Source: G965267425 sp965267425 (lineage in GTDB: Bacteria > Bacteroidota > Bacteroidia > Flavobacteriales_E > Vicingaceae). Taken from it: a stretch of 64,000 bases of DNA. The notes beneath the pieces are model-generated. The model saw only the letters and a program-made list of their open reading frames with translations. It was not told the origin of the DNA and did not search any database. Position 1 is the stretch's first letter; every line of letters starts with the position of its first letter. Location: the NCBI GenBank assembly GCA_965267425.1, contig OZ253959.1, forward strand, positions 1,054,001 to 1,118,000. Reading direction: 5' to 3'. The position numbers were made by a program, and so were the translations under genes. Of the stretch, positions 37,951-45,864 are shown one piece after another.

Positions 37951-39243
37951 ATGCGGTTTGTCAAGCATCTTTTAATTACGCAAATCATACTCAGTTCGTT
38001 TTTGGTCACTTGTACTCCACCAACCGATGACATACCTCCGGTATTGACCGTATTGACAGATTTAAATGGTAAAAATTTTCAAGTACCTGATACTATTGTC
38101 ATTGAAGGGATTCTGGCGGATGAGGAAAATATACCAACCTTAAAAATTCACATTGACGCGCGTGATGACACTTATTATGGACCAATTAAAACGTATGAAA
38201 ATTCTTCACTGCAGGAAACGTTTCGAATTGGTTATCCATTAGCAGATAGTTCAATGCCGAGCGGTGTATATGTGATCACTTTTACCATATCGGATGGGGC
38301 CAACGATCGCACATCTTTTATGGAAATATCCGTTTCCGGAGCAAGCAACAAAGTCATTGGTACCTATACCATAATTGAAAATAACAATTCATCTGTTTTA
38401 CATTCGTTGAATGCAAATGGAATTACGGAAGAAGTGAAAAATCTTCAATACCAACATGGTAATGCTGCTTTGGATAGTCGAAACGAGGTTTTTTATCACT
38501 TAAGTCAAATTGATGGGAGATTTCAAGCAGTTGATCTTGGAAATCTATCCATTGATTGGTCAGTGGTAACGGGAAGTTCCAGTCTGGATCAATTTATTGA
38601 GTTATTTACCATTGAGGATCAAGTATATATAACTCAAAAGGATGGACGAATCAGAGGTTATGAGCATACTGGTCAATTGTATTTCACCACCCAACTGACG
38701 AGTTATTATTCAACAGCACTGGGTCTTGCTGATAATTTATTGCTCAGTGGAGAAAAACACAAAACGGATTCACAAGGTAGAATTACTCAATATTTCAAGT
38801 CATCTGGAACGTTAAAGAATTTTTTATTGTTGGAATCTGGAGATGTAAAGTATGTTGATGGATATGAAAATGATCAGGCAATGGTCATTTTACAATACCC
38901 AAATTCGCTAAACATATATTCTTACAATGTGAATTTCAATGTGTTGGAAATGGAAACCGTTATTCAACATCAGGAATTCCTTCAAGCTGTTTCACTGGGC
39001 AATGGTGATTATTACATTTTGACTGAAAGTTCTTTATACCTCATTCAACCAGGAATGAGTCAGTGGAATTATAATGTACTCTCTACTTCTCTGAAATTTA
39101 ATGGTATGGCAGTTGATAAAACATCTGGAAATGTTTGGTTAGTGCAGCCAACCCAAATAAAGGTCATCAATGCTACAGGTGGGATATTAGCGCAATATGC
39201 AATAGATAATGCACGCGGTGTCTATTTGAGATATAACTTTTAA
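37951..39243 (+). CDS. Lipoprotein with predicted beta-propeller domain
   Basis: A 430-aa protein with lipobox (LSSFLVTCTPP, Cys about 21). An N-terminal beta-sandwich of about 130 residues (VITFTISDGANDRTSFMEI) is followed by about 290 residues of repeating four-strand units rich in D/N-x-x-Y/V, such as LGNLSIDWSVVTG, DGRIRGYEHTGQLYFTT and MAVDKTSGNVWLVQPTQIKVINATGGILAQY. This is the rhythm of a PQQ- or SMP-30-like propeller. No catalytic residues can be named. The gene stands alone and its stop overlaps the convergent accA stop by 4 bases. Confidence 0.8.
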   Translation: MRFVKHLLITQIILSSFLVTCTPPTDDIPPVLTVLTDLNGKNFQVPDTIVIEGILADEENIPTLKIHIDARDDTYYGPIKTYENSSLQETFRIGYPLADSSMPSGVYVITFTISDGANDRTSFMEISVSGASNKVIGTYTIIENNNSSVLHSLNANGITEEVKNLQYQHGNAALDSRNEVFYHLSQIDGRFQAVDLGNLSIDWSVVTGSSSLDQFIELFTIEDQVYITQKDGRIRGYEHTGQLYFTTQLTSYYSTALGLADNLLLSGEKHKTDSQGRITQYFKSSGTLKNFLLLESGDVKYVDGYENDQAMVILQYPNSLNIYSYNVNFNVLEMETVIQHQEFLQAVSLGNGDYYILTESSLYLIQPGMSQWNYNVLSTSLKFNGMAVDKTSGNVWLVQPTQIKVINATGGILAQYAIDNARGVYLRYNF

Positions 39244-40199
39244 CCCATCTGGGTAACACCCATTTCTCCAAATTTCTTAATTCGCGAATCAATCAATTCA
39301 TCTTCTGGAACAGAGACAAGTGTTTTCAGTTGTTTTTTGATTTCGGCTTTGACCTTTTTAAACATCTCTTCCTTGTGTGAATGTGCTCCACCTAAGGGTT
39401 CTTGTATGATGCCATCAATCAATTTGTTGGCCAACATATCTTCAGCAGTCAACTTCAGGGCTTCAGCTGCTTTTTCTTTATTGTCCCAATTCCTCCATAA
39501 AATGGATGAGCAAGATTCGGGAGATATCACTGAATACCAAGTATTCTCAAGCATTAATACCTTATCTCCAACACCAATTCCCAATGCACCTCCTGAAGCA
39601 CCTTCACCAATAATGATGCATATGATAGGAACTTTTAGTTGAGACATTTCAATCAAATTACGCGCAATGGCTTCACCTTGACCCCTTTCTTCCGCTTCTA
39701 ACCCTGGAAAAGCTCCCGGCGTATCAATAAACGTAACCACCGGTTTATTGAATTTCTCAGCTAATTTCATCAGTCGTAAGGCTTTTCTATAACCTTCCGG
39801 GTTTGCCATTCCGAAATTTCGGTATTGACGCATTTTGGTATTGATTCCTTTTTGTTGACCAATAAACATGACAGTTTTACCATCAATGGAACCAAACCCA
39901 CCTACCATGGCTTTGTCATCTTTTACGGACCTATCTCCATGGAATTCGATAAAATCCCCACCCGTAATGGCTTCAATGTATTCCAATGTATATGGTCTGT
40001 CAGGATGACGAGATACTTGCACACGCTGCCAAGCAGACAAGTCTCCATATATTTTTTTGGTAGTATCGTTGATTTTTTTCTCAAGCTTCTTTTTGGTATC
40101 CGAAACGTTTATTTTACTGTTTTCCTGGACCTCAAGAACTTTTGTCAATTCTTCTTGCAACACCTTTATAGGTTCCTCAAACTCAAGATAGGTTTTCAT
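39240..40199 (-). CDS. accA: Acetyl-CoA carboxylase carboxyltransferase subunit alpha
   Basis: A 319-aa protein of standard AccA length. It is the carboxyltransferase alpha chain that, with AccD, moves CO2 from biotin to acetyl-CoA to make malonyl-CoA for fatty acid synthesis. Visible blocks are WQRVQVSRHPDRPYTLEYIE, FIEFHGDRSVKDDKAMVGG, VTFIDTPGAFPGLEAEERGQGEAIARNL, GEGASGGALGIGVGD and WYSVISPESCSSILW. It is monocistronic here, and accD is not nearby. Confidence 0.97.
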   Translation of the reverse strand: MKTYLEFEEPIKVLQEELTKVLEVQENSKINVSDTKKKLEKKINDTTKKIYGDLSAWQRVQVSRHPDRPYTLEYIEAITGGDFIEFHGDRSVKDDKAMVGGFGSIDGKTVMFIGQQKGINTKMRQYRNFGMANPEGYRKALRLMKLAEKFNKPVVTFIDTPGAFPGLEAEERGQGEAIARNLIEMSQLKVPIICIIIGEGASGGALGIGVGDKVLMLENTWYSVISPESCSSILWRNWDNKEKAAEALKLTAEDMLANKLIDGIIQEPLGGAHSHKEEMFKKVKAEIKKQLKTLVSVPEDELIDSRIKKFGEMGVTQMG

Positions 40200-40248
40200 A
40201 TAAAAATATTTAGCTGGCTAAAGTACAAATTATGTATGATTTCCTTTT

Positions 40249-40566
40249 TCAATCAATGGAATTACGCACCTTTTGATCATCTAGAAAGGTTAATTTACCC
40301 TGTTTGATAAGTGATTGAAAGACGATATTCATTTTTTCATCACAACCGGACAATTCCAAATAGGTTTTTCCCAATTCCGGATAAGTATGAATGGCCAAAT
40401 GACTTTCTGATAATAACCATACAGCTGTGAAACCTTCAGGATTGAATTGGTGTTCCACATAATTTACAATATGATATCCAGAATGAGAAAGCATGGCTGG
40501 TATGCGCTCTTTAAGCAGCACTTCGTCGGTTTCTTTCACCCAGGTTCTGTAATTATAAATTTCCAT
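40249..40566 (-). CDS. speD: S-adenosylmethionine decarboxylase-like proenzyme (SpeD class 1B)
   Basis: A 105-aa small pyruvoyl enzyme. The self-processing site is clear: LLSESHLAIHTYPE, with cleavage expected between Glu54 and Ser55 to create the pyruvoyl group, His56 as in the ESH motif, and a catalytic Cys in LELSGCDE (Cys75). It makes decarboxylated SAM, the aminopropyl donor for the spermidine synthase-like gene directly upstream in the operon (7-base gap). It is slightly shorter than most SpeD (about 115-130 aa), though the core is complete. It is the last gene of the PspA/DUF350 operon, so its product may serve a specialised membrane-stress branch and not bulk polyamine supply (inference). 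Confidence 0.9.
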   Translation of the reverse strand: MEIYNYRTWVKETDEVLLKERIPAMLSHSGYHIVNYVEHQFNPEGFTAVWLLSESHLAIHTYPELGKTYLELSGCDEKMNIVFQSLIKQGKLTFLDDQKVRNSID

Positions 40567-40573
40567 TTCTTAA

Positions 40574-42106
40574 TCAATAAAGATCCCAATTTCCATTCAA
40601 ATAATACCTGTACAATACAGGGTTATGAATGCTATTGATATGAATATTTTTGTTCCATCCCGGATAGATGTTCTGACCAAATGAAGTCATTAAGATCATG
40701 GCTTCATTATTTATCCATTTGGTTTTTACATTGTTAAATGACAATGATTGCAAATCCTTCTTTAAATCATATGTTTCATCTGCTTTTCTTCCTATAACCC
40801 ATCCCCATTCTCCTAGGGTAATGATATGATTATGCAATGGTGCTGTGATAAAACCGGCTGATTTCATGGTGGTGTCGATGCACTTAAATGCTTGTGTGGC
40901 GAAATAAGGGCTTCCTGCTTGGGTAATCAAAATTCCATTCTTGGAGAGCTGTTTATGACACAGTTCGAAAAACTCTTTTGTGTACAGCCTGTTCAGTTCA
41001 ATGTTCCTTGGATCAGGAAGGTCACTTATGATCACATCAAAGAATTCATTTGAATTCATAAGCCATTCAAACCCATCTCGATTGATGATTTTCACCTTTT
41101 CATGATTGAGGGAATTATCATTGATTTTTTTGAGAAGCTCATGATGTTGTCCGAGGTCCGTTACTTGTTTGTCTAAATCGATCAAAATGACCTCATCAAC
41201 TGATTTGTATTTCAAAATTTCGCGCATGGCACATCCATCGCCACCGCCAAATACCAGAATTCTTTTTGGGTATTTGGACAACTGCATGGCAGGATGAACT
41301 AAAGGCTCGTGATACAGGCGTTCATCTACGGTGCTAAATTGTTGATTTCCATTTAAGTAAAGCCAGTAATCTCCTTTCCATTCTGTAATTACGATTTTCT
41401 GGTATTTGGATTGACTCGAATAGACAACTTTATCCCGGTACTTTTTTTGTTCACTAAATGTAACGATAGGTTCGGCAGCCAGATATCCTCCAGAGATGAT
41501 CAATGCCACAACGAATGCCATGGAATGCAGTTTAAAGGATATTAAATTTGGGTTTCTTTTACGTATGCTCAATAGTAAAATCAACGCGACTAAAAAATTA
41601 ATGCTACCCAAAATAAACGGCGTATAGGTGAGACCTATGTAAGGAAGAGCTATAAACGCAAAGAACAATCCACCAATCAGACTTCCCACATAATCCAATT
41701 CCATAACAGATGAAATGTTTACCCTCAGTGATTCAAATTCCTTATTCAACCGGATGACCAGGGGAATTTCTAGCCCTATCAGCAAACCAATTAAAATACT
41801 CAATGTGTAGATCAACACCCCTACGTATAATGTGCTTGAAGCTAAATAAGTCAATAAGGCTGCAAAAGAAACCAGAATTGATAAGGTGAATTCTGTGTAA
41901 ATAAATTTTTGGAGGAGATTGGATTTAATGTACCTACTCAATCTACTTCCCAATCCCATTGAAAACAACATTACTGAGACAGTTAATGTCCACTGAATGA
42001 TGGAATCTCCCAAGAAGTAAGATGCCAATGTAGATAAAATATATTCTGCTACAATTCCGGAAAGTCCGGTGGCAAAAAGAGCTAGTTTAAGAATTGGGGA
42101 ACGCAT
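40574..42106 (-). CDS. Membrane-anchored spermidine synthase-like aminopropyltransferase
   Basis: A 510-aa two-part protein. Residues 1-205 hold about seven membrane helices (LFATGLSGIVAEYILSTLAS, SVMLFSMGLGSRLSRYI, GGLFFAFIALPYIGLT). Residues 230-500 are a spermidine synthase fold: YQKIVITEW, LYLNGNQQFSTVDERLYHEPLVHPA, ILVFGGGDGCAMREILKY (donor-binding GGGDG), VILIDLDKQ and FDVIISDLPDPRN (catalytic Asp region). Family knowledge: SpeE transfers aminopropyl from decarboxylated SAM to putrescine. The membrane-fused form may act on a membrane-proximal or non-canonical acceptor. It sits between DUF350 (6-base gap) and speD (7-base gap), so donor synthesis and transfer are co-expressed. Confidence 0.88.
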   Translation of the reverse strand: MRSPILKLALFATGLSGIVAEYILSTLASYFLGDSIIQWTLTVSVMLFSMGLGSRLSRYIKSNLLQKFIYTEFTLSILVSFAALLTYLASSTLYVGVLIYTLSILIGLLIGLEIPLVIRLNKEFESLRVNISSVMELDYVGSLIGGLFFAFIALPYIGLTYTPFILGSINFLVALILLLSIRKRNPNLISFKLHSMAFVVALIISGGYLAAEPIVTFSEQKKYRDKVVYSSQSKYQKIVITEWKGDYWLYLNGNQQFSTVDERLYHEPLVHPAMQLSKYPKRILVFGGGDGCAMREILKYKSVDEVILIDLDKQVTDLGQHHELLKKINDNSLNHEKVKIINRDGFEWLMNSNEFFDVIISDLPDPRNIELNRLYTKEFFELCHKQLSKNGILITQAGSPYFATQAFKCIDTTMKSAGFITAPLHNHIITLGEWGWVIGRKADETYDLKKDLQSLSFNNVKTKWINNEAMILMTSFGQNIYPGWNKNIHINSIHNPVLYRYYLNGNWDLY

Positions 42107-42112
42107 ATCTTT

Positions 42113-42991
42113 TTACAGACACCAAATCAGCAATGCTGCGCCTCCAACATAGGCAAATCCTTCGATTAGTCCAGCACCTGTATTTGATTTCTCCTGATTG
42201 ATCAATTCATCGGTGAGTTTTCTACCAGGTAATAGTATTTTATCGGTTAACCACCTTATCAATGGTAATACCGCAAGCCCAATGAGTACATCATAAACCA
42301 ATGTTTCAACAGTAGCTTCCCAACCCTGGAATTCACCATAAATACCGGAACATATCAACATAGCTATGGCAATTAACGCACCAGAAAACGCGATACCCAC
42401 ACCCACATTATCTTTTTCTATATGTTCATGAATGTCATATGGAGTAATCCAGTTGTAAATCAATGAGGTTAATATCATTGCCACCTGACCAACTGCCCAA
42501 AATATGAGGGCCGTTTGAATGCCATGCACAACGTCCGTGCTCTCACCGGAAATCGCCCCAAAAATGATCAATCCCGAAGCGATGAAATTCGCAGCTACAA
42601 CCATTCCGGTGCCGCTATTTTGATCCGTCACGATTTCCTTTTGAATGCTAAATTTTCTAAGGATGAATTTGTCGTTCATCCAGGCAGAAATATTCAGCAG
42701 AATGATGGCAAATAAGCCATAAAACAAAATGTCAAATACATCTGCGCCTAGTCCATTAGAAGGACCAATCACTGCACTACCAATTACCAATATGAGTGCC
42801 ACAAAATACCCAACATAAGCCAGTGCAAATGCCATATTGTCGGCACCGGTCAGTTCATGTTTCACATCAATTTTTCGATGGAGTGCATCATACAAGATTC
42901 GGCCAACGAGAAACAATACGAATGATACACCCAGATAAACGACGGTATTTAATAAAAACGAAAGTTGTTCAGATTCCATTATTGTAGTCAT
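42113..42991 (-). CDS. DUF350 membrane protein (YjfL-like, duplicated)
   Basis: A 292-aa integral membrane protein of about eight helices, formed from two DUF350 units: DNMAFALAYVGYFVALILVIGSAVIG in the first half and DNVGVGIAFSGALIAIAMLICSGI in the second. Each has the DNxAxAxxxxG start and a following ILLNISAWMNDK or LPLIRWLTDK segment. E. coli YjfL is a single-unit relative in the yjfIJKLMC operon beside a PspA paralogue. The role is unknown; an ion- or proton-linked membrane function in envelope stress is often suspected. Position between the lipoprotein and the aminopropyltransferase (6-base gaps on both sides) ties it to this operon. Confidence 0.88.
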   Translation of the reverse strand: MTTIMESEQLSFLLNTVVYLGVSFVLFLVGRILYDALHRKIDVKHELTGADNMAFALAYVGYFVALILVIGSAVIGPSNGLGADVFDILFYGLFAIILLNISAWMNDKFILRKFSIQKEIVTDQNSGTGMVVAANFIASGLIIFGAISGESTDVVHGIQTALIFWAVGQVAMILTSLIYNWITPYDIHEHIEKDNVGVGIAFSGALIAIAMLICSGIYGEFQGWEATVETLVYDVLIGLAVLPLIRWLTDKILLPGRKLTDELINQEKSNTGAGLIEGFAYVGGAALLIWCL

Positions 42992-42997
42992 TGAATA

Positions 42998-43759
42998 TTA
43001 TTTACCAAATCCTCCACCTCTTGAACGACTTCTGCTTCCTCTGTATCGAGAAGAAGATCGAGATCTTCGAGATGAACTTTGTTTGACACGATTTCTCACG
43101 TTTTGTTTAAACGAAGAGCTTTTATTGTTCCATGAAGAATTGGAACGCGTAGTAGAATTATGACGACTGTTTGTACCGTATAAAGGTCTTCCATCAGCTG
43201 ATCGACCATAATAAGATCTTCCTCTTCCATAATAGTTTCCGTAATAGTCATTCCAATAAGAGTATCTTACCGGAAACATGGCCATATGGAAAAGGCTACT
43301 CATAAATGCATATTGTCCATAAAAATGCCAAAAACTATGTCCGGAATTATCTTGACGCCATTCACCGTATTTTTCATTTCCCACATATTGGGAATAACCG
43401 GCGGGACTTGTCACTTTGGAAACAATACCATCTTTTTTAGTGACTATTTCCATGCCCATATCTTCTTGGTGTTTAAGAAAATATTCATCACTCACCGCCA
43501 GCCAATCTGTTGTTGAGGAAATCAACGTATCCGCATTGTTTAATGGTTGATAAAGCACTTGGTATTGGTGTTGGTAAACATCTTTATTCTCATCATAATT
43601 CATATCAAATAATATGATGGAATAATTCTTTAAATCAGAATTCGTTTTAATGATGTCATCAACTGGATTTTTGACAAATCCCCGTCTTTCTCCGGAACAT
43701 CCATAAAAGATGATCAGTCCGGCGAGCATTAGGTATAAAATTTTGTCAATTTTCATCAT
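42998..43759 (-). CDS. Lipoprotein with Arg/Ser/Tyr-rich tail ending GGGFGK
   Basis: The ATG at 43759 gives a 253-aa protein; a TTG at 43765 would overlap the upstream stop. The lipobox is LMLAGLIIFYGC. A mixed alpha/beta region of about 150 residues contains GEWRQDNSGHSFWHFYGQYAFM. After it comes a Tyr/Gly stretch (YWNDYYGNYYGRGRSYYGRS), then a strongly basic RS-rich tail (SSSRRSRSSSRYRGSRSRS) ending RGGGFGK. In E. coli the comparable operon position holds YjfM (DUF1190), also a lipoprotein with a low-complexity, Gly/Ser-rich tail. The cationic tail could contact LPS, membrane phosphates or nucleic acid (inference). Confidence 0.8.
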   Translation of the reverse strand: MMKIDKILYLMLAGLIIFYGCSGERRGFVKNPVDDIIKTNSDLKNYSIILFDMNYDENKDVYQHQYQVLYQPLNNADTLISSTTDWLAVSDEYFLKHQEDMGMEIVTKKDGIVSKVTSPAGYSQYVGNEKYGEWRQDNSGHSFWHFYGQYAFMSSLFHMAMFPVRYSYWNDYYGNYYGRGRSYYGRSADGRPLYGTNSRHNSTTRSNSSWNNKSSSFKQNVRNRVKQSSSRRSRSSSRYRGSRSRSRGGGFGK

Positions 43760-43761
43760 GG

Positions 43762-44328
43762 TCAAGAGATTTCAGCTGGAATGATGTTGGAGATTTCGTG
43801 GGCCTTCAGTACTTTCCCAAGAGATAGTTCGAAAGAATTTTCATCCCATTGTTCAATGCTCAAGCATTTATCCCCATTTTCGTTATAATAGGTCCATGAA
43901 ATCAATTCGGTCCACTCATCGTCTTCATCGTCTCGATTTCCTTTGTAGTATCCAGGGCTTTCTTCTTCGAAAAAGAAAGTTTCATTATCAACTGTCAATT
44001 TATTCAAAGGGCCATTATCAGATCGAATGCCATCTCTAAAATCTTCTTTTAATGCAGAGAATTTGATTTTGTCGAATAAAATCAATTCTAATTCATCATC
44101 ATCTTCTACACTTAGGTAAAACGTATTTTGCCCATCTGTGATTTTGTGTTCGAAGCTGAAGAAATTATCACCCCAATCGTAAGAATATGATTCTTGGACT
44201 TTCCAACTTTTAAGGTCATATTCAAAAATGTAACCTACGTTAAGTTCAGTGGGTTTAATGTAGAGGACATCATCGAATTCCTTTTGTTTTTTTCCAGAAA
44301 GGTTATTGAACAGATCTTTGAGTCCCAT
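43762..44328 (-). CDS. DUF4178 protein
   Basis: A 188-aa soluble, acidic, beta-rich protein. The stretch ELNVGYIFEYDLKSWKVQESYSY-DWGDNFFSFEH then FYLSVEDDDELELILFDKI follows the DUF4178 pattern ('vGd.veydg..w.V......ydwg...w.ey.L'). DUF4178 proteins recur beside PspA, DUF350 and polyamine genes; in E. coli the corresponding place is taken by YjfK (DUF2491). The ATG overlaps the stop of the 50-aa membrane peptide by one base (TAATG), suggesting coupled translation. The biochemical role is unknown. Confidence 0.85.
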   Translation of the reverse strand: MGLKDLFNNLSGKKQKEFDDVLYIKPTELNVGYIFEYDLKSWKVQESYSYDWGDNFFSFEHKITDGQNTFYLSVEDDDELELILFDKIKFSALKEDFRDGIRSDNGPLNKLTVDNETFFFEEESPGYYKGNRDDEDDEWTELISWTYYNENGDKCLSIEQWDENSFELSLGKVLKAHEISNIIPAEIS

Positions 44329-44480
44329 TATGAATCCTTATAGAAGTTATTTCTGATGTAATACCCAATGACAATTCCAAATGCAATCAGAACAAAGATA
44401 AGTCCAAGAGTGAATACAATTTTGAACAGAATAATTGCAATTAAAATGGTCAATACGGTTCCTATAATTCTAGCTATCAT
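44328..44480 (-). CDS. 50-aa membrane peptide between PspA and DUF4178
   Basis: A short reading frame. It starts MIARIIGTVLTILIAIILF, continues KIVFTLGLIFVLIAFGIVIG and ends YYIRNNFYKDS, giving one long or two short membrane segments and a basic/aromatic C-terminal end. The stop and the DUF4178 start share one base (TAATG). The start ATG at 44480 lies 39 bases after the pspA stop, just past a hairpin. Operon position and coupling make it very likely real. A small membrane partner for PspA, comparable in size to PspD or PspG, is a reasonable guess. Confidence 0.8.
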   Translation of the reverse strand: MIARIIGTVLTILIAIILFKIVFTLGLIFVLIAFGIVIGYYIRNNFYKDS

Positions 44481-44491
44481 GATATGAAGCC

Positions 44492-44514
44492 AGATCCCGC
44501 TATAAGCGAGATCT
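44492..44514 (-). promoter_or_regulatory. Intra-operon hairpin between pspA and the small membrane gene
   Basis: On the minus-strand transcript AGATCTCGCT and AGCGGGATCT pair over 10 bp (one U-G pair) around a 3-base loop. No U tract follows, so it is not a simple terminator. It could stabilise the pspA segment or set differential expression of the downstream genes. Confidence 0.6.
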
Positions 44515-44519
44515 GATTA

Positions 44520-45224
44520 TTATTCATTAATACCCATTTTCTTTTTTAACTCAGCAAGTGAATCACTTGACTTTTGAGCGTCTGAATCGAGCGCCTTATC
44601 AATTTCATCATCAACACTTTTGCTTTCGTTGGCAATCTCTCCGTAAGATTCAGCAAGCGCTTCATCTTGAGCCACCTTCTCTTTCATTTTCTCCAACATT
44701 GATACGGTGTTGGTGCTATCAATCTGCGCCAATTGCTTATTCAGATTTTTTGTGGCTGTGCTTACTTTTACTCTAGCCTTCAGTGTTTTAAGCTCGTTTT
44801 CCCATTTGCTAATGTTGGAACGTAAGGTCTTTACATTCTTATCCAATTGAGAAATAGAAGTTTCGAATCGTTTTAAATCTTCTGTAGATCTGGCAACATG
44901 TGAAATGGCGTCATCTTTTTTAACCAAGGCTTCTGAGGCAAGTCGGTCAGCTTCTGATGCATCCAAATCGCCATCTTGGGCTTTTTTCAGTAACATCATT
45001 GCCTTTTTTTCATAATCTTTGGCGGACTCTGAATAATTCGAAATTTCGGATTTAGAGCGAATAGCCATGGCTTTCACCTCTGCCAAAGCTTTCAAACTTT
45101 TTTCCAAGTCCTTTTTCATATCTCGAATTCCCTGCTCAGTCAGCTTAATTGGATTTTCAAGTTTATCGATGGCTGAATTTGCTTCAGCTTCACCTATTTT
45201 AAATAATCTTTTGAATATGCTCAT
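44520..45224 (-). CDS. PspA/IM30-family protein
   Basis: The ATG at 45224 gives a 234-aa protein. A TTG-type extension to 45290 would run through the upstream gene's end. MSIFKRLFKIGEAEANSAIDKLENP is the amphipathic helix and start of the PspA fold, and the rest is almost wholly coiled coil (LEKSLKALAEVKAMAIRS ... AEDYEKKAMMLLKKAQDGD type). Family knowledge: PspA/Vipp1 proteins are ESCRT-III relatives that polymerise on damaged inner membranes and preserve the proton gradient. It is second in the operon, 10 bases after the YbjN-like gene, the same order as yjfI-yjfJ in E. coli. No pspF-type activator is seen. Confidence 0.9.
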   Translation of the reverse strand: MSIFKRLFKIGEAEANSAIDKLENPIKLTEQGIRDMKKDLEKSLKALAEVKAMAIRSKSEISNYSESAKDYEKKAMMLLKKAQDGDLDASEADRLASEALVKKDDAISHVARSTEDLKRFETSISQLDKNVKTLRSNISKWENELKTLKARVKVSTATKNLNKQLAQIDSTNTVSMLEKMKEKVAQDEALAESYGEIANESKSVDDEIDKALDSDAQKSSDSLAELKKKMGINE

Positions 45225-45234
45225 TATGGTATGT

Positions 45235-45630
45235 TTAATTTTTTGAAAATTCAATGAGTTCTTCTGAATATTCAGATAGCAACAACTCAAGGGAATTTAT
45301 TGATCCCTCTATTTCATTTAAGTCGAGGTTTTCAATTTGTAAAGTATCTCGGAAAATCACTTTGGTGCCACTTTCATCCAACGCAAATGCTCCATGAATA
45401 ATATCTCTGTTTTTCATTAACAAATTTTGATATATCTCTTGGGATCCATTGTTGAGTTCCATGATGAATTGCTCCATGATTAAAATAGGAGGGGCAATTC
45501 CAAGCACTAAATTTTGAATTCCTTCAGATTGATTTTCAATTCTCAGAACACCTTCATCCTCACTTTCATAACTTATGATAAAACCGAGGTCTAAAACGTA
45601 TTCTTTTACTTTATTAAAATTATCATTCAT
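45235..45630 (-). CDS. YbjN/CesT-like chaperone-fold protein; first gene of the PspA operon
   Basis: A 131-aa small acidic protein. The pattern of two layers, an N-terminal helix (NFNKVKEYVLDLG), strands (EGVLRIENQSEGIQNLVLGIAPPILIMEQFI), and then LLMKNRDIIHGAFALDESGTKVIFRDTL with a closing helix (SINSLELLLSEYSEELIEF) is that of YbjN or type III-chaperone (CesT/Tir) folds. Its position corresponds to YjfI (DUF2170) before the PspA paralogue in E. coli; whether it is a true homologue needs structure comparison. It probably binds a partner in this operon. A near-perfect promoter lies about 115 bases upstream. Confidence 0.75.
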   Translation of the reverse strand: MNDNFNKVKEYVLDLGFIISYESEDEGVLRIENQSEGIQNLVLGIAPPILIMEQFIMELNNGSQEIYQNLLMKNRDIIHGAFALDESGTKVIFRDTLQIENLDLNEIEGSINSLELLLSEYSEELIEFSKN

Positions 45631-45745
45631 TTTAGTTGCGTATAAATTCTGTTACTTTCAAAGTTATAAATTCCAGATACCTGTTCCCTTAAGTCAACAA
45701 CTATTTTTTAGAATCTTAAACTCATTATTTAACTAATAACATTAG

Positions 45746-45776
45746 CAAATATAGATACAATATTTAACAATGCAAA
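45746..45776 (-). promoter_or_regulatory. Promoter of the PspA/DUF350/polyamine operon
   Basis: On the minus strand TTTG (45776-45773), a 19-base spacer, then TATATTTG (45753-45746) fit the Bacteroidota consensus TTTG-N19-TAnnTTTG exactly. Transcription would start near 45740, leaving a leader of about 110 bases before the first ATG. The rest of this 234-base AT-rich gap (45631-45864) shows no gene. Confidence 0.8.
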
Positions 45777-45864
45777 TAAAAGTAGCATTAAATTCATAAA
45801 TATTTTAGCATAAATGCATTAAGTAGTTGAAAAACAATACTTAAGATAACTAAAAAAATTAGCA

